DNA from: Lawsonibacter asaccharolyticus
GTDB taxonomy: Bacteria; Bacillota; Clostridia; Oscillospirales; Oscillospiraceae
Length of the DNA: 64,000 bases
Direction: 5' to 3'
Assembly: GCA_003112755.1 (NCBI GenBank)
Contig: BFBT01000001.1
Coordinates: 620,001 to 684,000 of the forward strand
A program made the position numbers and the translations under genes. Positions 33,558 through 40,723 of this stretch are shown one piece after another (within the stretch, counting starts at the first letter, position 1; every line of letters begins with the position of its first letter). The notes beneath the pieces were generated by a model. That model ran no database searches and was not told the DNA's origin. It saw only the letters and a list, made by a program, of their open reading frames with translations.

Positions 33558-34049
33558 TCAGCGATTCTTCTGACTAAGCAGGTCAGCACAGACGCTGCCG
33601 CTAATCTCCACACCGCATCGCTTCTGCAGGAAACCCTCCAGAAAGCGGAGTGCGATCAGGGCCAGTGCTGCGTCATCAACGCTGGGGCCAACAGGCTCGA
33701 CTTTAGCCTGCTGTGTAAGAGGGTGGATACCGAGAGACTGCATGAGAGCTACATCTACCTGTTCCATCTCCTTCTCCGTCAAATGGCCCTTATAGTCGCC
33801 GAGCCGGCTGACATCCACAGAGGTGATCTGCTCACAGAGAGCCGTAGAGCGCCGACCAATGCTTTCGATCCGCACATGAGTGGGCATGGGCTTTTTGTAC
33901 TGGCAGGTCAGGTACACGACCTCGACCACAGGACTGTGCTCATTGCACTCTGGATTGGATACGATAATGGCGGGCCTGCCGGACCGCTGCTCGGAGCCGA
34001 TGGTCTCACTGCGATTCACATAGAATACATCGCCACGGTTGATTTCCAT
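33558..34049 (-). CDS. PemK/MazF-like endoribonuclease toxin
   Basis: 163 residues from ATG 34049. MEINRGDVFYVN, then RSGRPAIIVSNPECN, and VYLTCQYKK with THV are the conserved MazF/PemK strands; ALCEQITSVDVSRLGDYKG is also typical. MazF toxins cleave mRNA at short sequences. A C-terminal extension of about 50 residues (from LTQQAKVEP) is unusual. No antitoxin-like gene is adjacent on either side. Confidence 0.85.
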   Translation of the reverse strand: MEINRGDVFYVNRSETIGSEQRSGRPAIIVSNPECNEHSPVVEVVYLTCQYKKPMPTHVRIESIGRRSTALCEQITSVDVSRLGDYKGHLTEKEMEQVDVALMQSLGIHPLTQQAKVEPVGPSVDDAALALIALRFLEGFLQKRCGVEISGSVCADLLSQKNR

Positions 34050-34071
34050 AAACAAGTCTTCCTTTCTATCA

Positions 34072-34704
34072 TCACGTATTTCTGCCTTGCTCGAAGGCAT
34101 AGAAGTCTTCATCGCATTTGAAGCACTGGTAAGCATACCCGGAGATATCGCTCGGAAACAGTGGATCGCCACAGCGAATACAGGTCCCGACACTCTCACG
34201 CAAGACAATGTCCTCCATTTCTTCGTCTGTCACCTCATGCTCTCGCAGATAGTCCTTTGCTGCAGTGATGCCTTTGAAGTAGAGCACTTCGCCATCATCG
34301 TTCTGCAGGTATTCAAGGCCATTGATGGTCACGCCATTGATACAGCGCCCAACAATGACCGGTTTAGGGGCCTCCTCGAGCACAAGACCAGGTCGCTGCA
34401 GAACAGGGATACCCAGTTCCTCCGCTTTCATGATCTCGGCGCTCATGCCGCTGCTGATCCGGTCGCCGTAGACAACCAGGCGGGTACACATTGCTAACAG
34501 CTTCTGCCCAAACTCCAAGGCCAAAGCGCGTTCTTCAGGGGCGGTATCATCGAGCAGAAACGGGAGATAGGCGTGCGGCGCAACGGCACGATTGCCAAAC
34601 TCCTGTTCTGCTTTCATCATGTAGGTGCTTGCCTTTGCGGCATTGGCCAGCATCTCTGCCCTTGTCGGAGCGGAGAGTGGCGAGCACACATAGGTAAGTG
34701 CCAT
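34072..34704 (-). CDS. DUF4406/DUF7768-like protein with zinc ribbon
   Basis: 210 residues. The N-terminal 130 residues (TYVCSPLSAP, APHAYLPFLLDD, VYGDRISSGMSAEI) match the nucleoside deoxyribosyltransferase-like fold of DUF4406/DUF7768. The last 50 residues include CIRCG and CFKC, a zinc ribbon. Often found on phages and mobile elements; enzymatic activity unproven. Confidence 0.7.
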   Translation of the reverse strand: MALTYVCSPLSAPTRAEMLANAAKASTYMMKAEQEFGNRAVAPHAYLPFLLDDTAPEERALALEFGQKLLAMCTRLVVYGDRISSGMSAEIMKAEELGIPVLQRPGLVLEEAPKPVIVGRCINGVTINGLEYLQNDDGEVLYFKGITAAKDYLREHEVTDEEMEDIVLRESVGTCIRCGDPLFPSDISGYAYQCFKCDEDFYAFEQGRNT

Positions 34705-34731
34705 TGGTAATTCCTCCTATTCGTATGTCTG

Positions 34732-34775
34732 AGGCCCGGAGCCGAGGTGCAAACGCATCGCTCGACTCCGGGCCT
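34732..34775 (-). terminator. Strong GC hairpin after the 34787 gene
   Basis: AGGCCCGGAG (34732-34741) pairs with CTCCGGGCCT (34766-34775); the inner CGAG/CTCG adds more pairs. No clear U-tract on minus, so it may be a pause, processing or mRNA-end structure. Confidence 0.5.
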
Positions 34776-34786
34776 TCTTTCAAAAA

Positions 34787-35803
34787 TCAGATGTGGCAGT
34801 CAACGACAACAAGGAAGTCGTCATCTTGCGCTTCATTCATCAGGGTCTGCAGCTCGTCGTTCCAGGCACGCTCCTCCTTATCATTGGTGGAGATGCCGAA
34901 CCAGCCCATATCGCCAGAGCCTAACCAATCACCATTGCGATCAATGGCTGCGAACGAACTGATCATGTACTGATCCATGTCCGTTGCTCCTTTTCTGGCC
35001 TTAAACTCGTCCAGCGTTTCACCCTTCAGGTAGATCATGCTGCCCCAACTGGCAATGCCGTCCTCGACAATCTTGGTCAGAGGACCGAACCCAGTCGGGT
35101 CATTGGATGCAAATGCGGCGACACACTTCTCGTATCCCTTTTCAACCTCTTCGACAGTGAGTTGCTTCATGAGGTCCCAGCAGATATCCTTCTTGCGTGC
35201 AGCATCCACATACTTATAACCTTTGGGAGCGCCGTCAGGTTCACCACTGCTGCGATCATAGGAGATGATGCAATCCTCCAGATTCTCCTTCACCAGGAAG
35301 TTTCTGGAGAAACGGCCGCCGATCTGCCACCAGTCCCACTTGGCGTTGGGATTATAGGTGTAGCCCCACAGTCCTTCACTATCCTGAATGTAGCCACGAT
35401 GCTCTTCACAGTAGGCTTCGAAAGAGGCGTACCATGCTTTGACGGGATAATCATTTACCAGCTCAAGGGCCTTAGATTCCTCCGTCTGCAGCTTGTCCGC
35501 TATGCTCTTTTCTGCACCATACTGATAAATCACATCTTCGTGGATATAGAACTTGTCGGTGAAGATGCGGTCGTAGATCGAGCGTATAGTGCCGTCCGGG
35601 TACCGGATGACACGCATGGTGTCAGTCTCGTAGTCGGCTTTTGCCTCGTCCGTCCGATCCTCGAACTCGCGATACTCCGCCTCTTCGGTCTGTTCATCAT
35701 AAGGGGCCAGAATGCGATGCAGGCAATTCTCGATATCATTGGCGGTTACATGGCTGTTGCTATAATCATGGGGAACAATAACAGAAACAGAAAAGTGGCT
35801 CAT
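34787..35803 (-). CDS. Conserved protein of unknown function (mobile element type)
   Basis: 338 residues from ATG 35803 with AAGGAG upstream. Begins MSHFSVSVIVPHDYSN; contains KWDWWQIGGRFSRNFLV and GDMGWFGISTNDKEERAW, a repeating Trp-Gly motif I have seen in phage/plasmid hypothetical proteins. Acidic. No function can be given. Confidence 0.6.
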   Translation of the reverse strand: MSHFSVSVIVPHDYSNSHVTANDIENCLHRILAPYDEQTEEAEYREFEDRTDEAKADYETDTMRVIRYPDGTIRSIYDRIFTDKFYIHEDVIYQYGAEKSIADKLQTEESKALELVNDYPVKAWYASFEAYCEEHRGYIQDSEGLWGYTYNPNAKWDWWQIGGRFSRNFLVKENLEDCIISYDRSSGEPDGAPKGYKYVDAARKKDICWDLMKQLTVEEVEKGYEKCVAAFASNDPTGFGPLTKIVEDGIASWGSMIYLKGETLDEFKARKGATDMDQYMISSFAAIDRNGDWLGSGDMGWFGISTNDKEERAWNDELQTLMNEAQDDDFLVVVDCHI

Positions 35804-35805
35804 AA

Positions 35806-36288
35806 TCAAAACTCCTTCAAATTAGATAGTATTTTGCGGATCCTGGCAAAGCGCTTTTCAATCGCTTTCCGCTTAACTCCGCATAGGTCTGCAATTTCAC
35901 GATTGGTGTAGCCTTGGTTGCGGAACTGGATCGCCTCAAACTGCTTATAGGTGAGGTTATCTTCGATCACATGCCAGATGCCATCATCAATCGGAGCAAT
36001 TTCAGGTGCAGGGATTTCACAATAGAACTCGATTGGGATTTCCTGCGGTTTTCCGAATTGATCTCGTGCATAGTTCGATAGCTCTGAACGCAGATGGTAC
36101 CAAACCACCGTGGAGAAGCTGTATTTGCGCAGTTCCTCCTCAGTCAGATACCGCACCACCACTTTCAGATACCGCTGGGCTAGGAGCCCATAGTAGTCGT
36201 CATCGAGACTGTGCTTCTCCATAAAATCCAAGATGAGACCGTGATGCTCTTCAGCAAATGCCTGCTGCTCAGGGGTAAGAGGGGGCAT
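35806..36288 (-). CDS. Sigma-70-like helix-turn-helix factor (1)
   Basis: 160 residues from ATG 36288 (GAGGAGG upstream). The N-terminal helices include AQRYLKVVVRYLTEEE, and the C-terminus has the region-4 motif LTYKQFEAIQFRNQGYTNRE followed by LCGVKRKAIEKRFARI. It looks like an ECF-type sigma or sigma-like regulator encoded on mobile elements. It is two bases from the next gene. Confidence 0.75.
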   Translation of the reverse strand: MPPLTPEQQAFAEEHHGLILDFMEKHSLDDDYYGLLAQRYLKVVVRYLTEEELRKYSFSTVVWYHLRSELSNYARDQFGKPQEIPIEFYCEIPAPEIAPIDDGIWHVIEDNLTYKQFEAIQFRNQGYTNREIADLCGVKRKAIEKRFARIRKILSNLKEF

Positions 36289-36301
36289 ATGAGACACCTC
36301 C

Positions 36302-36838
36302 TCACGCAGGGGTAGGCAGAGCCGCCTTAACACCAACCAACTCGTCATACTTTCCCCGGTCGATCGGGCGGAACTGTTTCTCGCGGATGAAGAAGTACAA
36401 GCGCACTGTCATCACGATATATTCCACAAGATCGGCATAGAAGGTGGATAGATGGGTGTAGTCATAGCTCAGGGTGAAGCGATCCATGGCCTCACACATG
36501 TCCACCCAATATGGGTTGGTATCCTGATAGTAGAGGCAGTTGCCCTTGGCATCCCTTGGCTGCTCACCACCAAGATTCTCATTGGAGAACCAGGTTGTCG
36601 TGTGGCCAATGACCATGGCAAAAATCTGTTCCTCCGTCTGCCGGCACATAAACTCCGGCAACACCGAGATCATGGACATGAGCTTCCTTAGCGTGCTTAC
36701 CCGACACTCCAGTTCCTTAAAAAGCCAGTGATACTTGGCGTCCTGTTGGTCAAAGCCTTTTGCAAGCGCCAGCGATAGCCGGCCCTCATAGTACTGCCGG
36801 AGTTGCTGCAGCAGATCGATTCCAAAATAGAAATCCAT
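36302..36838 (-). CDS. Unknown helical protein
   Basis: 178 residues, helical, with STLRKLMSMISVLPEFMCRQ and SYDYTHLSTFYADLVEYIVM. Stop one base before the next gene's start region. Not recognised. Confidence 0.55.
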   Translation of the reverse strand: MDFYFGIDLLQQLRQYYEGRLSLALAKGFDQQDAKYHWLFKELECRVSTLRKLMSMISVLPEFMCRQTEEQIFAMVIGHTTTWFSNENLGGEQPRDAKGNCLYYQDTNPYWVDMCEAMDRFTLSYDYTHLSTFYADLVEYIVMTVRLYFFIREKQFRPIDRGKYDELVGVKAALPTPA

Positions 36839-37291
36839 CTACTCCACCTCCAGCTTGACATCATTGATGGCCTTGCTGATCAGCTGCTCTCTGGTGATGT
36901 GAAACACTCGGGTAAAGAGATCCATATATCGATCCTGTGCCTCGGGTCGCAGCATGTTGTAGGGAGAGACGATGCCCCAAATAGCCAACTCCTCCTCCGG
37001 AAGCGCAAAGGGGTCTTCACGCCATGTTCCGAAGTCGTATTGAGGCCGATGTGGATTGGCAGCTCTCTCAACTTCATCTGCTGTCTTGGCAATCAGGATC
37101 AGTGCCAGTTTCTTTTTCAAGATGACACCGACAAGATCCTCGCGGATCCCACGCCGCACATATTCTTCAGTCAAACCCCTGGCCTTGCGGAAAGCATCCA
37201 GCTTCTTCTCAATCAGTCGTTTCGGCTGCTCGATATCTGCCAGCAACTCGCCAAGGGCCAGGAAAAAGGTCACCTCACGATCAGAAATCAT
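36839..37291 (-). CDS. Unknown helical protein
   Basis: 150 residues. Helical first half (FFLALGELLADIEQPKRLIE) and a middle with WREDPFALPEEELAIWGIVS. No motif recognised. Directly abuts the preceding gene, so co-translated. Confidence 0.55.
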   Translation of the reverse strand: MISDREVTFFLALGELLADIEQPKRLIEKKLDAFRKARGLTEEYVRRGIREDLVGVILKKKLALILIAKTADEVERAANPHRPQYDFGTWREDPFALPEEELAIWGIVSPYNMLRPEAQDRYMDLFTRVFHITREQLISKAINDVKLEVE

Positions 37292-37317
37292 CAATCTAAC
37301 ACCTCCTTGAAACGGCT

Positions 37318-37341
37318 AAGGGAGTGCCGAAGCACTCCCTT
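37318..37341 (-). terminator. 10-bp hairpin with UUCG-type loop
   Basis: AAGGGAGTGC (37318-37327) pairs perfectly with GCACTCCCTT (37332-37341); on minus the loop is TTCG closed by C-G, a very stable tetraloop. It lies after the DUF4241-like gene; the T-run is poor, so it may act as a processing or stability element. Confidence 0.6.
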
Positions 37342-37353
37342 GCCAGAAAACAA

Positions 37354-37920
37354 TTACTCATCAATGAAAATGACGAATGCGAAGTCGATCTCGCCATCCG
37401 AACCCTTGTGCGTGTAGCAGACATAACTGCCATCGCCGAAGCCGGAGGAGGAGACGACGCCATAGGGCATGACGCCTGCCGACATCTCACTGAGCGTGAT
37501 ATCGCAGACATGATTGTACCAAAGGTCTCCGTAGTCATGCTCAGGCTCGGGAATACCCTTGAAGATCGAGTTGTCCTGATAGAACGCCTCGTCATAGAAG
37601 CCTGCCTGACCAGAGTCAACACCCACATCGATCGGCTGCTCCAACCATCCGTCCTTCATCTGATAGACTTTCCTCTGACGGATCACGCTGTAGTCGGGGC
37701 CAGTTTTCTTGTGACGTACTGCCAGGACGGCACAACGCACGCCCCAGTCGCCCATGTCAGTCTTCAGGACGCCAGCCTCCCATGTGCCGGTCTTGCACTT
37801 ACCGAAAGTACCGCAGCACCAGACATCACGATCGTAGCAGGGATCACTGACACGCATGGTCTGGGATGTCATCTCAAAGCCACCGAGGACGGTCATCTCT
37901 CCGGGGAAACGCTTCCTCAT
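37354..37920 (-). CDS. DUF4241-like protein
   Basis: 188 residues from ATG 37920 (GGGAGG upstream). TSQTMRVSDPCYDRDVWCCG, IDVGVDSGQAGFYDEAFY and GDGSYVCYTHKG match the DUF4241 pattern (a conserved VDSGQ-D and GDG core). Function unknown; frequent next to nucleases and toxin loci. Confidence 0.7.
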   Translation of the reverse strand: MRKRFPGEMTVLGGFEMTSQTMRVSDPCYDRDVWCCGTFGKCKTGTWEAGVLKTDMGDWGVRCAVLAVRHKKTGPDYSVIRQRKVYQMKDGWLEQPIDVGVDSGQAGFYDEAFYQDNSIFKGIPEPEHDYGDLWYNHVCDITLSEMSAGVMPYGVVSSSGFGDGSYVCYTHKGSDGEIDFAFVIFIDE

Positions 37921-37934
37921 ATCCGGCACCTCCC

Positions 37935-38582
37935 TTACTGCTGCGCCGCAGCACGCTGGTCATCCAGCAGCTTCCTAGCGTCGCGGATCAGTTTCGGGCC
38001 GAAGGTCAGCTCCCACGACTCGATGAACCGGGCCGTGCGGTAGACGATGTTGAAGAAGTCCAGGTCATTGATGTTCACATACACCGAGCGCTGCTTCTTG
38101 TAAGTGCCCGACTTGATGTGAGTACCACCGGAAGGCGTCTTCTCCTTCACGGCACGGCCGTTCTCCACGATAATGCACCAGGGATAATTCCGGCGCTTAC
38201 CGTCGTTGCCGACCGACGCACGCTTGATCGACAGTTTCGTCACAGTGCTCAGGCCATTCTCATCGGGGTCGCCGAAGATCTTCTCCTCAGTGAAATCGAA
38301 ACGGTCCAGGTCATTCTGCATCCGGCTCAGCACGAAGGGGAAAAAGCCGGGAGACAGATTGGCCGTGACTCGGACGGTCTTATCGCCTTTGCCGTTGGAG
38401 TAATCCTGCAGCACGACGCCAATGCAGGAGTAGGCCCGGAACCCGTCCGACTGCTCCTCGCCCTGAGCGTGCATGTGTGCGTAGTACTCAACCGGTGCCG
38501 GCTTGAGCTTGTCCGTGAACTCACACAGTTTCTTATTGGTCATGTAGATTGCGATCTGATTCTGAATACGGTTGTCTTCCAC
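37935..38582 (-). CDS. Unknown conserved protein
   Basis: About 215 residues. The GTG at 38582 after AGGGATG is the best start; TTG 38603 is an alternative. Includes TVRVTANLSPGFFPFVLSRM and VYVNINDLDFFNIVYRTARF, an alternating alpha/beta pattern. It may bind DNA or form part of an element-specific machine; no family recognised. Confidence 0.55.
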   Translation of the reverse strand: MEDNRIQNQIAIYMTNKKLCEFTDKLKPAPVEYYAHMHAQGEEQSDGFRAYSCIGVVLQDYSNGKGDKTVRVTANLSPGFFPFVLSRMQNDLDRFDFTEEKIFGDPDENGLSTVTKLSIKRASVGNDGKRRNYPWCIIVENGRAVKEKTPSGGTHIKSGTYKKQRSVYVNINDLDFFNIVYRTARFIESWELTFGPKLIRDARKLLDDQRAAAQQ

Positions 38583-38599
38583 TTGGACATCCCTCACTT

Positions 38600-39199
38600 T
38601 CAATCTTCATAGAGCAAGTCGTTGAACTCGCTGACATAAGTAGCTTCCGGCGTGAACTCCGTCGAAGTCACCTTGGCCCCGTCCACCGTGATCGTGTAGT
38701 AGGACACGCCGCCCTCGACCACAGCGAACATCTTGCCGTCCAAGTGATAGCCTCGTTCAGATAACCACCCGGCAATGAGCTCGATCCAGTCCGTGATATA
38801 GTAGGACTTCTCGGCCTCATTCCATCCCAGATAGGAGCGGCCATTGTCCGGATCGTTGAGCAAGACAAGGTCACAGTACAGGCTCGGGCACGGATTGGGC
38901 GGCTTATTCATGCTGAATTTATTGTCGAGTCCTTCCGGATATGGGCCGGCCTCATGAAGTCTTCGATTGAGATCAGACATCTCCACGGGAATGAAGAATG
39001 CACCTTCCTCGCCGAAGTCTCCGTCGCCAAAAAGGCTCATGGGCTTCCGATCCTCCAGATCAGGAAACAGCGTATGGAGCGTCTTCACATTGCGCTTCAT
39101 ATGCCGAATGTCCATGAATTGCTTGAGTCTGGTTGCCAGCGGCTCCTCAACGCAGGGTGTGATGCGGATCGCGCCGGTGAAATCTGTATTTGTTCCCAT
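38600..39199 (-). CDS. Unknown conserved protein
   Basis: 199 residues behind GGGAGATAAGG. Features DWIELIAGWLSERGYHLDGK and YYTITVDGAKVTSTEFTPEA at the end. Not recognised. Confidence 0.55.
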   Translation of the reverse strand: MGTNTDFTGAIRITPCVEEPLATRLKQFMDIRHMKRNVKTLHTLFPDLEDRKPMSLFGDGDFGEEGAFFIPVEMSDLNRRLHEAGPYPEGLDNKFSMNKPPNPCPSLYCDLVLLNDPDNGRSYLGWNEAEKSYYITDWIELIAGWLSERGYHLDGKMFAVVEGGVSYYTITVDGAKVTSTEFTPEATYVSEFNDLLYED

Positions 39200-39202
39200 A
39201 CC

Positions 39203-39544
39203 TTATCTCCCGGCTGTCCTGGAGTATCTCTCCAGGACAGCTTTGTCATAGCGGCAGATCGGGATCTCAACATATCCACTGCGGCGCTTCTCCACCACCT
39301 CCGTGATGAAGCCGATCGACTTCAGGAAAGCCAAAAGGCCGGTGTTCTCGCTGTAGTCCTTCACGGCAATGCAGCCCAGAGGGACTTCATCGCTCAAGTT
39401 CGCGGTTACATCCATCAGCGGCTCAGCACCTTCAGGCTCCTGCTTGGCGATGCCGATATACGGTGTGCCGGAAAGAGCGCGGGAGTTGTAGAAGAAGCAC
39501 TGCGGGCAATCCAGATACGGGGTCTTCAAATGAAACAATTCCAT
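39203..39544 (-). CDS. DUF4313-like protein
   Basis: 113 residues. LMDVTANLSDEVPLGCIAVK, DYSENTGLLAFLKSIGF and SGYVEIPICRYDKAVL match the DUF4313 pattern common in Firmicutes conjugative elements. Function unknown; supports the mobile-element nature of this block. Confidence 0.72.
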   Translation of the reverse strand: MELFHLKTPYLDCPQCFFYNSRALSGTPYIGIAKQEPEGAEPLMDVTANLSDEVPLGCIAVKDYSENTGLLAFLKSIGFITEVVEKRRSGYVEIPICRYDKAVLERYSRTAGR

Positions 39545-39562
39545 AATTAACAGGGTCTCCTC

Positions 39563-40039
39563 TCAATAGTGATAATCCAGGGTTCCGCCAAAATAAAAGG
39601 ACCCGCTGAGATCTGTCTCGCGAATCCATTCATCAAGGCTTTTCAGTTCGTCATTGAAGTAGACATAGAGGCTGAACTTATCCTGATAGTGCTCGTTCAG
39701 CTTATACATGGCCATGCCGATGTCGTACTTGGCCTCTCCTACGAAGGCGTCCAGCGAGATGCCGGTCAGCTCACAGGCCTTATCCAGGAATGCATGGTAC
39801 TGTCTTTCGAAGTACTTCTGCTTGGCTTTCGGCTTAAATGTGAAGCTCTTACCATCCTCCGCCACATCCACAACTCTGGCCACAGCATCGAGGAACCACT
39901 TGATGTCGTGATCCCGGTCCGTGTCAGCATCCGTGTAGTCAGCAATGGAGTGGTAAAACCAGTCAGGGACAGAACTCTCACACATGCGCTCATGCTTCAA
40001 AATGGGATCCTTGCTCAGTTCGATGATTCTGCTATGCAT
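39563..40039 (-). CDS. Acidic protein of conjugative-element type
   Basis: 158 residues from ATG 40039. ELSKDPILKHERMCESSVPD followed by WFYHSIADY is a recognisable pattern of small acidic proteins on Firmicutes mobile elements. No function known; antirestriction-like DNA mimicry is a guess from acidity only. Confidence 0.55.
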   Translation of the reverse strand: MHSRIIELSKDPILKHERMCESSVPDWFYHSIADYTDADTDRDHDIKWFLDAVARVVDVAEDGKSFTFKPKAKQKYFERQYHAFLDKACELTGISLDAFVGEAKYDIGMAMYKLNEHYQDKFSLYVYFNDELKSLDEWIRETDLSGSFYFGGTLDYHY

Positions 40040-40044
40040 ATCTT

Positions 40045-40398
40045 TCACCCCCTTTCCTCAATATTCATATCCATCACGGAAGACGGCGCCTTCCGATAGT
40101 CAGGATCGCATTTGAAGATGCAGTGGGGGTTATCACAACGATCGCCCAAATAGCACGGGAGCTTGTCTACCTCATGATAGAACGGGTGGCAGTGGTAGCC
40201 GATCCGCTCATCAATGGCATTGATGGCATTCTCCACGATGTTGGCGATCATCAAGTCGTCCCACTGGGGAATGGATAACTCAAACTTCCTCGGTGGCGCT
40301 GACTTGGCCGTTAGAGCAACGATGAGCTCATAGGCTGCATTGTTGATGACATCCTTCTTGGTCTTGCAATACCAGTCGAAATCAACTTCTCTCTTCAT
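40045..40398 (-). CDS. Tandem paralog 1, Cys/His-containing small protein
   Basis: 117 residues from ATG 40398. Shares with the next gene the segment GYHCHPFYHEVDKLPCYLGD and then CDNPHC, so the two are diverged duplicates. The C/H spacing suggests a metal site. It overlaps the upstream paralog by 17 bases. Function unknown. Confidence 0.6.
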   Translation of the reverse strand: MKREVDFDWYCKTKKDVINNAAYELIVALTAKSAPPRKFELSIPQWDDLMIANIVENAINAIDERIGYHCHPFYHEVDKLPCYLGDRCDNPHCIFKCDPDYRKAPSSVMDMNIEERG

Positions 40399-40705
40399 GG
40401 GATTTCTCCTTATCCTCGACATTGCTCTTACGCAGGGTGCAGTGCTTGTTATCGCACTCGTCCGTCAGGTAACAAGGCACCTCATCACAGTAGAATGGAT
40501 GGCAGGTATAGCCGACCTTTTCCATGATGATCTCCTTGACCGCATCGACCACTTCACCGATGATCGCCATATCCCAGTTTGGGGTAGCAGGATCATCCTC
40601 TAAAGAGCCACCGGGGTCTTCCGCCGTCAGGACGCCTATCAGTTGGTAGGCAGTGTTGTCGATCGTATCATTTCGCTCGCACAGGTAATCCTCAAAGTTC
40701 TGCAT
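40382..40705 (-). CDS. Tandem paralog 2, Cys/His-containing small protein
   Basis: 107 residues. GYTCHPFYCDEVPCYLTDEC and DNKHC match the paralog downstream; both begin with a helical DNTAYQLIGVLTAE region. It lies 18 bases after the large vWA gene's stop. Unknown function, possibly zinc-binding. Confidence 0.6.
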   Translation of the reverse strand: MQNFEDYLCERNDTIDNTAYQLIGVLTAEDPGGSLEDDPATPNWDMAIIGEVVDAVKEIIMEKVGYTCHPFYCDEVPCYLTDECDNKHCTLRKSNVEDKEKSHEERS

Positions 40706-40723
40706 TTCTCCACACCTCCCTTC

